Shown: piece after piece, positions 45,011 through 52,976 of the stretch
How the letters are laid out: every line of letters starts with the position of its first letter
Numbering within the stretch: the stretch's first letter is position 1
Origin: Brumimicrobium sp.
Lineage (GTDB): Bacteria; Bacteroidota; Bacteroidia; Flavobacteriales_D; Crocinitomicaceae
Reading direction: 5' to 3'
Assembly: GCA_023957385.1 (NCBI GenBank)
Contig: JAMLGZ010000002.1
Coordinates: 558,001-622,000, forward strand
Length of the DNA stretch: 64,000 nt
Position numbers and translations under genes: made by a program
The notes under the pieces: model-generated
The model's database searches: none
Seen by the model: only the letters and a program-made list of their open reading frames with translations
Told to the model about the DNA's origin: nothing

Positions 45011-46015
45011 CTAACCTCCGATTGTGGTCATGGTGCGATTTAGATACGAAGGTTTTACTGTGTTATCCGAATTAAAGAAGCCTCCTCTTTCTTTAGCCTT
45101 GTGTAGGATATTTTGAGTTATAATAGGCAGGATATCTTGCTGGTTTCGTAGGGCATTCAGCAAATCACTCTCTGAAGCAGAAAATAGACAGTTCTTTATT
45201 TTTCCATCGGCAGTTAGACGTATTCTGTTACAAGAATCACAAAAAGGGTTAGTCACAGAACTAATAATGCCAAATGAGCCAATTGCTCCTTTTATTTGGT
45301 AATTTTTGCACGTATCATTCTTGCTGTCTTCTAAGCGAAGTATATTATCTTCTCCGAAATGTGTGTTAACTTTTTCTAAAATTTCTTTTAAAGAGACCTG
45401 CTTGCTTTTATCCCAATTGTTACCATCAAAAGGCATGAATTCGATAAAACGTAATCGTACTCTTTTATCGGCAACCCAATTGATAAAGTCTATAATTTCA
45501 TCATCATTTGTCCCTTTAATAAGTACTACATTAATTTTCACATCAAAAAAAGAATCAGCTATGATTGAATCAATATTTTCCTTAATTCGTGTAAAATAAT
45601 TTCTCCTAGAAATGGCATTAAATCTATCTTCTTGTAGAGAGTCTAGACTTACGTTAATTTTTCGAAGCCCTGTTTGTTTAAATAAATCGATATAGCGATC
45701 TATTAAGATTCCGTTGGTAGTAATGGCTAACTCAACAGGTAGTTTTCCTAATTCATATAAAATTTCCTCTATATTTTTCTTAATTAAGGGCTCTCCCCCA
45801 GTTAGTCGAATTTTTGTAATACCTAAATCAACAAAGGTTTGAGTGATATGTAATAATTCTTCAGTTGTCATAAATTCTTTCTTATCTCTCAACTGTATGC
45901 CTTCTTCAGGCATACAGTAGAAACAACGTAAATTACATCGTTCTGTGAGAGAAATACGAAGGTAATTATGTCTTCGTCCAAATTTATCTACCAAAAATTT
46001 TTCAGGCATTTTCAT
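45011..46015 (-). CDS. moaA: GTP 3',8-cyclase MoaA (radical SAM), 334 aa
   Basis: The radical-SAM cluster CNLRCFYC in SLTERCNLRCFYCMPEEG, LTGGEPLI, the second cluster PFCDSCNRIRLTADGKIKNC and the C-terminal Gly-Gly (TMTTIGG) are all present. It makes the first cofactor intermediate from GTP together with MoaC. The start overlaps the end of the hemerythrin-like gene by 14 bases, so the two are co-transcribed from the Fnr-type site at 46795. Confidence 0.95.
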   Translation of the reverse strand: MKMPEKFLVDKFGRRHNYLRISLTERCNLRCFYCMPEEGIQLRDKKEFMTTEELLHITQTFVDLGITKIRLTGGEPLIKKNIEEILYELGKLPVELAITTNGILIDRYIDLFKQTGLRKINVSLDSLQEDRFNAISRRNYFTRIKENIDSIIADSFFDVKINVVLIKGTNDDEIIDFINWVADKRVRLRFIEFMPFDGNNWDKSKQVSLKEILEKVNTHFGEDNILRLEDSKNDTCKNYQIKGAIGSFGIISSVTNPFCDSCNRIRLTADGKIKNCLFSASESDLLNALRNQQDILPIITQNILHKAKERGGFFNSDNTVKPSYLNRTMTTIGG

Positions 46016-46739
46016 TAATTATTCTAAAATCTTCTTCTGTTAAAAGTTGTTGAGATAGAGGAAAGAGTGTTTCATCTTCTCTGAAGATGTGCAAACGTAA
46101 TAATTCTACTAATTCACGTGCTGTATTATAAGCTAAATCCCATGTCAGAAATCGTGATTCAGGATCTCGTAATCTATGAGCAAGCCCAAATAAATTAAAT
46201 GACAAAGAGCCTAATTGAATAAATTTAATATGGTCATCCTCCATAACGTCTATTGCTGTTCTTTCTTCAGAACCATTTCCATGTTCTCCAGATTCTATTA
46301 ATCTTTTATGTAAAATCCTAAAATAATAATGTTCTTCCTTTTCATTATGGGGAAGAATATGGTTATCGAAGTAAGTGTAGAATTTATTGAAAGCATCAGC
46401 CACTTCACTATTGAAAGCATAATGGGTTTCTTTGAAACGAATTAAAGCTTCATCAAATAACTTTAATTCTTCTTTCACCTCTTTGTGTTCATCTACTAAA
46501 TTCTGTATAAAATGATTCGCATGTTCATAATCTAATCCAATAGCTGTAGATTTATCGTATGCTTCAGGTGGATCCATGGGAGACATTTCACTTTCTCCTT
46601 CCTTTTGGGCGTTTACCATGATAGGATCATCATCTCTTAATTCCTTGTTGATTTTTTTCATATCCTCTCCAAATGCACCAGTTTTTGGTTGTCTTTTTGG
46701 AAATACGCGCTCTCCTGTTTCTGGGTCTATGATTTTCAT
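46002..46739 (-). CDS. Hemerythrin-like domain protein (245 aa)
   Basis: From about residue 68 the sequence is a four-helix hemerythrin-type domain with His/Glu residues spaced along helices (YEHANHFIQNLVDEHKEV, NHILPHNEKEEHYYF, VMEDDHIKF, LRLHIFREDETLFPL). The first 65 residues are polar and lack known motifs. Such diiron proteins bind oxygen or NO and RIC-type members repair Fe-S clusters, which fits an operon with MoaA (an Fe-S enzyme) and nitrate respiration. The ATG at 46739 (MKIIDPETG) is chosen; the one at 46811 overlaps the regulatory palindrome. Confidence 0.78.
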   Translation of the reverse strand: MKIIDPETGERVFPKRQPKTGAFGEDMKKINKELRDDDPIMVNAQKEGESEMSPMDPPEAYDKSTAIGLDYEHANHFIQNLVDEHKEVKEELKLFDEALIRFKETHYAFNSEVADAFNKFYTYFDNHILPHNEKEEHYYFRILHKRLIESGEHGNGSEERTAIDVMEDDHIKFIQLGSLSFNLFGLAHRLRDPESRFLTWDLAYNTARELVELLRLHIFREDETLFPLSQQLLTEEDFRIINENA

Positions 46740-46794
46740 TGTATATGCCGTTATATTTTTTGGTAAATATCGCAGGATAGTGATGTTAAAACAA

Positions 46795-46806
46795 TGATTT
46801 AAATCA
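46795..46806 (-). promoter_or_regulatory. Fnr-type site upstream of hemerythrin-moaA operon
   Basis: TGAT-TTAA-ATCA is perfect and centred 61.5 bases before the ATG at 46739. Confidence 0.75.
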
Positions 46807-46955
46807 TACAATCAAAGTCTTTTCTTTGCTGTATAATCCTTCGAGGAGGAATAGTGTCGATATTTAATGCTAATATCTGTATATTATTCTGATAAATAGT
46901 TGATTACTTTATCATCCCACATGATCAAAATAAGTCATTTGCCTTATTGCAAAAA

Positions 46956-46982
46956 GATACAATTTTGATTTAAAATTGTATC
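46956..46982. repeat. Perfect 11-bp hairpin GATACAATTTT
   Basis: GATACAATTTT-gattt-AAAATTGTATC is a perfect inverted repeat, identical in its arm to the core of the large hairpin at 31225-31273. It stands in the gene-free stretch 46740-47093. Confidence 0.6.
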
Positions 46983-46994
46983 ATATTTTAAATC

Positions 46995-47714
46995 TATATC
47001 TATAAAAAAAATAAATACAACTATTGCTGCTTTAGCTATTTCCCTCTTTGGCTTAAACAGTGTTGTAGCACAAAATTACTTCGAACTACCACAATGGAAA
47101 CTAAGGACGATATTCACCCCATGACTGTTATCGTAAAATCTACAGACGGTGGTAAGAATTTCACTCAACTTTCTATTCCATTTGATGATATGGTTCATAA
47201 TAAGAAGCAGGTGGTTTATCATCCTTATACTAATAAGTTTTATTGTATAGATATCTTTGGAGGAATATTTGAATCTTCTGATGATTGTATGACATGGACT
47301 TGTATTTCAGATGTTACACTAGGAGCTTCTGTATTTGGAAGTATTGCCGTAGGAAAAGATTATCTATTCGCAGCATCTCTTCCACCATCTATTGACGAGA
47401 ATAAGAATTATACGCAACATTTATATCGTTATGAAATTACAGGAGGAAGTACCCCATCTAGCATAGAAAAAGAAGGAACACTATTTAATGTATCCATCTA
47501 TCCTAATCCTGCATCACAATTTGTAAATATTGAAAATATCCCACTGAATTCATCATTAAAAATAGTTGATATTACAGGAAGCGTAGTTTATCAATTAAGT
47601 CATACAAATGAAGCAGTGCAAGTTTCTACTACAAAATTCGAAAGCGGAGTTTATTTTATCCAGATTGAAAATGATGGAGCAAGAGCTACGCGTAAATTGA
47701 TTGTGAGTAAGTAA
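46995..47714 (+). pseudogene. Decayed T9SS-exported BNR-like protein
   Basis: From about 46998 one frame encodes a signal peptide without ATG (IKKINTTIAALAISLFGL ending VVAQ) and then runs to a stop near 47116. A different frame, open from 47094, holds a sialidase/BNR-like piece (STDGGKNFTQLSIPF, FGGIFESSDDCMTW) and a complete T9SS sorting domain (VSIYPNPASQFVNI ... RKLIVSK). The start codon, the frame and most of the body have been lost. The open frame of 206 codons may still be translated from 47094, but without signal peptide it would not be exported. Confidence 0.65.
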
Positions 47715-47735
47715 ATTATTTTCTCTTATAGGAAA

Positions 47736-47767
47736 GGCTAACGATTTCGTTAGCCTCTCTTTTTTAT
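47736..47767 (+). terminator. Rho-independent terminator
   Basis: GGCTAACGA-ttT-CGTTAGCC followed by TCTCTTTTTTATTT lies 22 bases after the decayed T9SS gene and before the TonB receptor promoter. Confidence 0.85.
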
Positions 47768-47789
47768 TTAAAATACCATTTTAGAGGTA

Positions 47790-47820
47790 TTGTCCTACCG
47801 ATATTGCATATCTATTTTTG
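47790..47820 (+). promoter_or_regulatory. Putative Bacteroidota promoter of the TonB receptor
   Basis: TTG at 47790-47792 and TATTTTTG at 47813-47820 are separated by 20 bases, matching the TTG-N19-21-TAnnTTTG pattern, 37 bases before the ATG. Confidence 0.5.
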
Positions 47821-47856
47821 CAAAAATTATTTGTATTTAATCTAAATAAAGTTAGA

Positions 47857-50310
47857 ATGCGTATTTTTTTCTTTTTTTCAACATTTCTTATTGGATGTTT
47901 GTCTTTTGCTCAAACTGGAACTGTTACAGGTAAAATAACGAATAAACAGAATGCACCAATTACTCATGTAAAGGTATCCCTAAAAAACACAGATTATACT
48001 TCTACTACAAACGAAGATGGAGAGTATCAATTAGAAGGAGTTTCTTATGGGAAATATATGCTAATTTTTAATCATGAGTCATTTGCACCTGACTCTGTAC
48101 AAATTAATATTGAAACGCATCATAAGAAGGTAGACCATATTTTAACTATTCCTATTATAACTTATGGAGAGTTGGAAGTTATAGGAAATCAAAATAAACG
48201 TCAAAACGATATAGAAGCGATTACCAGAATTCCTATAAATCCAGCGGATCAAATTCAAAATACTTATGTGCTTGATGAGATGTTATTCACAATGCAAGAT
48301 GCACAACAGGTGTCAGATGCCACACGTAATATCTCTGGTATTTCAGTTTTTGCAACTCATGGTGGTGTTAGACAGTCCATGTCTATTCGAGGTTTTAGAG
48401 GGGTACCACTCTTAAAAAATGGGATACTCATTTCTAAAGATACGGGAGGTCGTGGATTTGCCTCTGATTTTGAAGGGATAGAATCAGTACAGGTCATAAA
48501 AGGAGCAAATTCTCTAAACATGGGGGCTGCTACTAGTTACGGAAATGCAGGTGGTATGATTAATCTTGTAACTAAAAATCCACGTTTTGTCAACCAAGGG
48601 AAAGTATCCATGAGATATGCCTCTTTTAACTCCTATCGTCCAACTTTTGATATTGAAGGTTTAATTGGGAAAAATAATAAAGCTGCTTTTCGAATAGATG
48701 GAGCTTATGAAAACGCTAGGAATTATCAAAACATAAAAGGAGTAGGGAAGGAGAGTTTTTATATCAACCCTTCTTTAGCTTTTAGACCTGATAATAAAAC
48801 AAATATTATCTTAGAAATGGATTATTATAATATATCTCAGACCTTTGATCCTGGTACTGTGAATCTCGACCCTCAAAATGAACGAAATGAACTGTACGAG
48901 CTACCACAAGATCAATTTTTAGGCTTTATAGGCAATAATATTACGCAAAAACTATTGACCTCTTCACTTCGTGTGAAACGTAATTTGCTGCCTAAACTAT
49001 ATATTCGTGGAACAGCTATTTACTCAAATTATGATTCTCGAGGAACATCTTCTGCTTTATCAGCAATAGATTCAATTAATCATGTAAAGGTAAATGAATT
49101 TCAAAATACGATTTATAAACGTTCAATTGAAAGATCTAAAGAACATTCTGATAAAAATTTTGTAGCTCAGATTGATTTAGTAGGAGACCATATTCAAACG
49201 GGAATTGTAACACACACATTTCAAGCTGGTTTTGATTTTAGAACTTATAATGTAGAAGAGCGAAAGTTTAACTCCATGGTGATTGATACTATAGATGTGT
49301 TGGAGAGAGTAACTAATGATTTGCCTAAAAATTTGAAAGATTTTTCATTACTAAGCACAACGCTTACTACTACCGTCAGTACGGGTATTTCCGCACAAGA
49401 GATTATTGATATTGCTGATAGAGTTACTATAATGGGTGGTGTAAGATTAGGTACAAGTAGAAGTTCAACACCAACGGCAGCAACTACCTTAACGGGCTTT
49501 TATTTGAATCCCTATGCTGGCTTAAAAGTGAGATTATGGAAAGAGATTAGCCTCTTCGGAAATTATACAAATACGTCAGATCCTCAAAATGCTCAGTTCT
49601 TAGATGAAAATAATAAACCTCTTGGGGCAGAAACTTTTCAGCAGTTTGAAACAGGAATTAAAACTTCATGGTTTAACAAACGCCTCCGAGCTAGTGCTGT
49701 TTATTATAGAACTATTAATAATGGGATGAATATGCAGGCTGCCATTCGTAATGAAAATACCGGTGTTATTGAGCTACAGAATTATTATTTTAAAGGTGGA
49801 TTAGCTGTTTACCAAGGAATAGAGGTGGATGTCATCGGACAGATTGGAGAAAACTGGTATTTAGCAGTAGGTTTTGCAAAGATGGAAGGTGTATATAAAG
49901 AATCTACTAAGTTTACAAATGGATCTTCTGTTAAGAATATACCAGATTATACGGCTAATGCGTATGTGAATTATTCATTCAATTCAAAATCTGTATTAAA
50001 AGGTTTGTCCATGGGGGTAGGTTTCTATTATATAGGGAAAATGGCACATAATGATTGGACGAACGCTCAAACTGAGTATCATGGTATTGTACCAGGTCTA
50101 GAACCTTGGGATCAGAAAGCGTATTACACTCTAAATGCTAACTTAGGTTATGATTTTGTTTATTCAAATAACCCAATATTGAGAGGGTTTAATATACGTT
50201 TAAATGTGAATAATATTACAAATAGCATTGGCTATCAATCATATCGACTGGTTACAGTAAACAGGATAACACCATTGAATTATTCTGTAAGTCTATCTTA
50301 CCGATTCTAA
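47857..50310 (+). CDS. TonB-dependent outer-membrane receptor, siderophore type (817 aa)
   Basis: A signal peptide (about 1-20, ending LSFAQ) precedes a carboxypeptidase-regulatory-like domain (about 21-105), a plug (QVSDATRNISGISVFATHGG, MSIRGFRGVPLLKNGI, IESVQVIKGANSLNMG) and a 22-strand barrel that ends in the aromatic SYRF. The plug resembles FhuA/ferric-siderophore receptors. It takes up iron chelates with TonB energy. The start at 47857 (MRIFFFFSTF) is preferred over 47818, which would add 13 residues before the signal peptide. It stands alone with its own promoter. Confidence 0.9.
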   Translation: MRIFFFFSTFLIGCLSFAQTGTVTGKITNKQNAPITHVKVSLKNTDYTSTTNEDGEYQLEGVSYGKYMLIFNHESFAPDSVQINIETHHKKVDHILTIPIITYGELEVIGNQNKRQNDIEAITRIPINPADQIQNTYVLDEMLFTMQDAQQVSDATRNISGISVFATHGGVRQSMSIRGFRGVPLLKNGILISKDTGGRGFASDFEGIESVQVIKGANSLNMGAATSYGNAGGMINLVTKNPRFVNQGKVSMRYASFNSYRPTFDIEGLIGKNNKAAFRIDGAYENARNYQNIKGVGKESFYINPSLAFRPDNKTNIILEMDYYNISQTFDPGTVNLDPQNERNELYELPQDQFLGFIGNNITQKLLTSSLRVKRNLLPKLYIRGTAIYSNYDSRGTSSALSAIDSINHVKVNEFQNTIYKRSIERSKEHSDKNFVAQIDLVGDHIQTGIVTHTFQAGFDFRTYNVEERKFNSMVIDTIDVLERVTNDLPKNLKDFSLLSTTLTTTVSTGISAQEIIDIADRVTIMGGVRLGTSRSSTPTAATTLTGFYLNPYAGLKVRLWKEISLFGNYTNTSDPQNAQFLDENNKPLGAETFQQFETGIKTSWFNKRLRASAVYYRTINNGMNMQAAIRNENTGVIELQNYYFKGGLAVYQGIEVDVIGQIGENWYLAVGFAKMEGVYKESTKFTNGSSVKNIPDYTANAYVNYSFNSKSVLKGLSMGVGFYYIGKMAHNDWTNAQTEYHGIVPGLEPWDQKAYYTLNANLGYDFVYSNNPILRGFNIRLNVNNITNSIGYQSYRLVTVNRITPLNYSVSLSYRF

Positions 50311-50380
50311 ATGGAATCTATAAATTATGTTAGATTGAAGGAAATCTTCATTCAGATTTCATCCCTATAAAACTTATTTG

Positions 50381-50388
50381 TAACTTTG
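50381..50388 (+). promoter_or_regulatory. Putative -7 box of fbaA promoter
   Basis: TAACTTTG matches TAnnTTTG 24 bases before the fbaA start. Confidence 0.45.
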
Positions 50389-50411
50389 CATTCCCAAAAT
50401 CTAAAAAGAAT

Positions 50412-51482
50412 ATGACTCATTCAATTAAACCGGGTGTTGCTTTAGGAAAAGATGTTCAAGCAATATTCAAATATGCAAAGGAAAATAAATTTGCATTACC
50501 TGCTGTAAACGTTGTGAATTCTTGCACTATTAATGCAGCTATGGAAACTGCAGCTAAGGTAAATGGTCCTATCATTATTCAATTCTCCAATGGAGGTGGA
50601 GTTTTTAATGCTGGGAAATTTTTAGATAATGCTAATGAGAAGGCTGCTATTGCTGGAACAATTGCTGGGGCTCGTCATGTACATCTATTAGCTGAAATGT
50701 ATGGAGCAACAGTAATTCTTCATACAGATCACTGTGCTAAAAAATTATTGCCTTGGTTAGACGGTTTATTAGATGCAAGTGAAGAAGAATTTAAACGAAC
50801 TGGAAAACCTCTTTTTAGTTCACATATGCTTGATTTATCTGAAGAACCTCTTAAAGAGAATATTGAAATAAGCAAACGATATCTTGAAAGAATGAGTAAA
50901 ATGGGAATGACTCTTGAAATTGAATTAGGTATTACTGGTGGAGAAGAAGATGGAGTTGATAATACGAACGTTGATAATAAATTATTATATACGCAACCAG
51001 AAGAAGTTGCTTATGCTTATGAGGAACTATTAAAAGTAAGCGACCAGTTTACGATTGCTGCTGCTTTTGGTAATGTTCACGGGGTATATAAACCTGGGAA
51101 TGTAGTTCTTTCTCCTAAAATCTTGAAAAATTCACAAGACTATATTCAGAATAAATATAATACTGGTTCCAACCCAGTTGACTTTGTTTTTCATGGAGGA
51201 TCGGGTTCTACATTAGCTGAAATTCGTGAGGCAATTGATTATGGTGTTATAAAAATGAACTTGGATACAGATCTTCAATATGCATTTAATGAAGGCGTCC
51301 GTGACTATATGACTAAATATAAAGACTATTTAGGGTCTCAGATTGGTAACCCAGAGGGAGAAGAAAAGCCTAATAAAAAATATTATGATCCGCGCAAGTG
51401 GTTGAGAGATGGAGAGCTCACTTTTGTAAAGAGATTAACTCAGTCTTTTGAAGATTTAAATAATGTGAATACATTGAAATAG
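50412..51482 (+). CDS. fbaA: Class II fructose-bisphosphate aldolase (356 aa)
   Basis: Zinc ligands and active-site blocks of the class IIA type are visible: VILHTDHCAKK, MTLEIELGITGGEEDGVDN, FGNVHGVYKPGNV and FVFHGGSGST. It interconverts fructose-1,6-bisphosphate with glyceraldehyde-3-phosphate and dihydroxyacetone phosphate in glycolysis and gluconeogenesis. It is followed after 30 bases by accD on the same strand, a probable small operon. Confidence 0.96.
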   Translation: MTHSIKPGVALGKDVQAIFKYAKENKFALPAVNVVNSCTINAAMETAAKVNGPIIIQFSNGGGVFNAGKFLDNANEKAAIAGTIAGARHVHLLAEMYGATVILHTDHCAKKLLPWLDGLLDASEEEFKRTGKPLFSSHMLDLSEEPLKENIEISKRYLERMSKMGMTLEIELGITGGEEDGVDNTNVDNKLLYTQPEEVAYAYEELLKVSDQFTIAAAFGNVHGVYKPGNVVLSPKILKNSQDYIQNKYNTGSNPVDFVFHGGSGSTLAEIREAIDYGVIKMNLDTDLQYAFNEGVRDYMTKYKDYLGSQIGNPEGEEKPNKKYYDPRKWLRDGELTFVKRLTQSFEDLNNVNTLK

Positions 51483-51512
51483 AAATATTTCTCTAATATA
51501 AAACTGAATAAA

Positions 51513-52364
51513 ATGGCTATCGATTGGTTTAAAAGAAAAAATGAGGGAATTCAAACTTCCACAAAAGATAAGAAAGAAACTCCAGAAGGACTTTGGTATA
51601 AATGCCCGAAATGTCAGACAGTGATTCCTTCTGATGATCATGCAGCTCATCTCTATACATGTGAACGTTGTAGTTATCATGAGAAAATTGGTTCTGAGGA
51701 ATATTTCCAAATTTTATTTGATGATGGGAAATATAAAGAATTAGATAAGAATCTAACTTCAGGTGATCCTTTAAATTTTTCAGATACGAAGAAATATGTT
51801 GACCGAATCAAAGATACTCAAGCAAAAACAGGATTGAAAGATGCAATCCGCACTGCACACGGAACTATCGATGGGCAAGAGTTTGTAATTGCTGCCATGG
51901 ATTTCAAATTTATTGGAGGTTCTTTAGGCTCTGTGGTAGGTGAGAAGATTGCTCGTGCTATTGATAAAGCAATTAAATTAAAGGCACCTTTTATGATTAT
52001 TTCTAAGTCAGGAGGCGCTAGAATGATGGAAGCTGGACTTTCATTAATGCAAATGGCAAAGGTGAGTGCTAAGCTAAATCAATTATCAGAAGCAAAACTA
52101 CCATATATTTCATTTTTGACTGATCCAACAACGGGAGGTGTAACTGCTTCTTTTGCTATGCTTGGAGATATTAATATTGCAGAGCCGGATGCGTTAATTG
52201 CTTTTGCAGGGCCACGTGTTGTGAAAGAAACCATTGGACATGATTTACCTATGGGATTCCAACGTTCTGAATTCGTACTAGAACATGGCTTCCTTGATTA
52301 TATCGTAGAAAGACAAAATTTGAGAGAGGAATTATCTAAATCCGTTCGTTTATTTATGAACTAA
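51513..52364 (+). CDS. accD: Acetyl-CoA carboxylase carboxyltransferase subunit beta
   Basis: The N-terminal zinc ribbon has CPKC and CERC at about residues 30-56, and the carboxyltransferase core has [19 protein letters not shown] and [20 protein letters not shown]. It makes malonyl-CoA together with AccA and biotinylated AccB, the first step of fatty acid synthesis. The length (283 residues) is standard. Confidence 0.96.
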   Translation: MAIDWFKRKNEGIQTSTKDKKETPEGLWYKCPKCQTVIPSDDHAAHLYTCERCSYHEKIGSEEYFQILFDDGKYKELDKNLTSGDPLNFSDTKKYVDRIKDTQAKTGLKDAIRTAHGTIDGQEFVIAAMDFKFIGGSLGSVVGEKIARAIDKAIKLKAPFMIISKSGGARMMEAGLSLMQMAKVSAKLNQLSEAKLPYISFLTDPTTGGVTASFAMLGDINIAEPDALIAFAGPRVVKETIGHDLPMGFQRSEFVLEHGFLDYIVERQNLREELSKSVRLFMN

Positions 52365-52370
52365 AAAATT

Positions 52371-52400
52371 AAAATCTCCACTTAAGTGGAGATTTTTTTT
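52371..52400 (+). terminator. Rho-independent terminator after accD
   Basis: The perfect palindrome AAAATCTCCACTTAAGTGGAGATTTT merges into a T-run of eight, 6 bases after the accD stop. Confidence 0.9.
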
Positions 52401-52430
52401 GTCATAAGCTTAATAAAATGCCTCACTATC

Positions 52431-52943
52431 TTATTTCAAGTAATGTTCCTTTAGGAAAATCTCATGATGCCTTACATGTCCTACTAAAAAGGCAAACAAT
52501 GCGCGTGAACTTATAGGCTTATTTGAAGCGATTCCCATTTGTTTTAAATCTTCATCCCGTAAAGATTTAAAAAGAGCGATGGCTCCTTTTCTTACCAAAA
52601 TAAATTCTTCAATAAGGTCATCCATTGTACGATCGTTGAAATTAGTAGCAAGCACATAAGCGTCTTCATCAAAGCCAGGGATAGGAGATTTGTCGTTGCG
52701 TGCAATACGGAAAGCACAGTTTAACTTGACACGTTCGGTGTCAGTATTGTGTCCAATAATTTCTTTCACTGTCCACTTTCCAGGTGCGTAGCTGAATAAT
52801 TCTTTGTCTTTTGGGATGTTTCTAACAAATTGAACATAGTTTTCTAATTGCGATTCTAATTCTTCTTGTAAATCGCTATCTACTAATTCCAAATAGTGTT
52901 TGAAATATTCGGGATACTCATTGGATGGAATATTGATTTTCAT
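52431..52943 (-). CDS. DinB-like domain protein (170 aa)
   Basis: The protein is a four-helix DinB/YfiT-type fold with the metal-binding His pattern: FSYAPGKWTVKEIIGHNTDTE (first His) and FLVGHVRHHEIFLKEHYL (second pair). Members are metal-dependent enzymes, often thiol transferases, with mostly unknown substrates. It stands alone, convergent with accD and 33 bases after the LTA-synthase-like gene start, in its own unit. Confidence 0.85.
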   Translation of the reverse strand: MKINIPSNEYPEYFKHYLELVDSDLQEELESQLENYVQFVRNIPKDKELFSYAPGKWTVKEIIGHNTDTERVKLNCAFRIARNDKSPIPGFDEDAYVLATNFNDRTMDDLIEEFILVRKGAIALFKSLRDEDLKQMGIASNKPISSRALFAFLVGHVRHHEIFLKEHYLK

Positions 52944-52976
52944 ATGGAATGATTTTGTTCTAAAGTTAACTATTTA

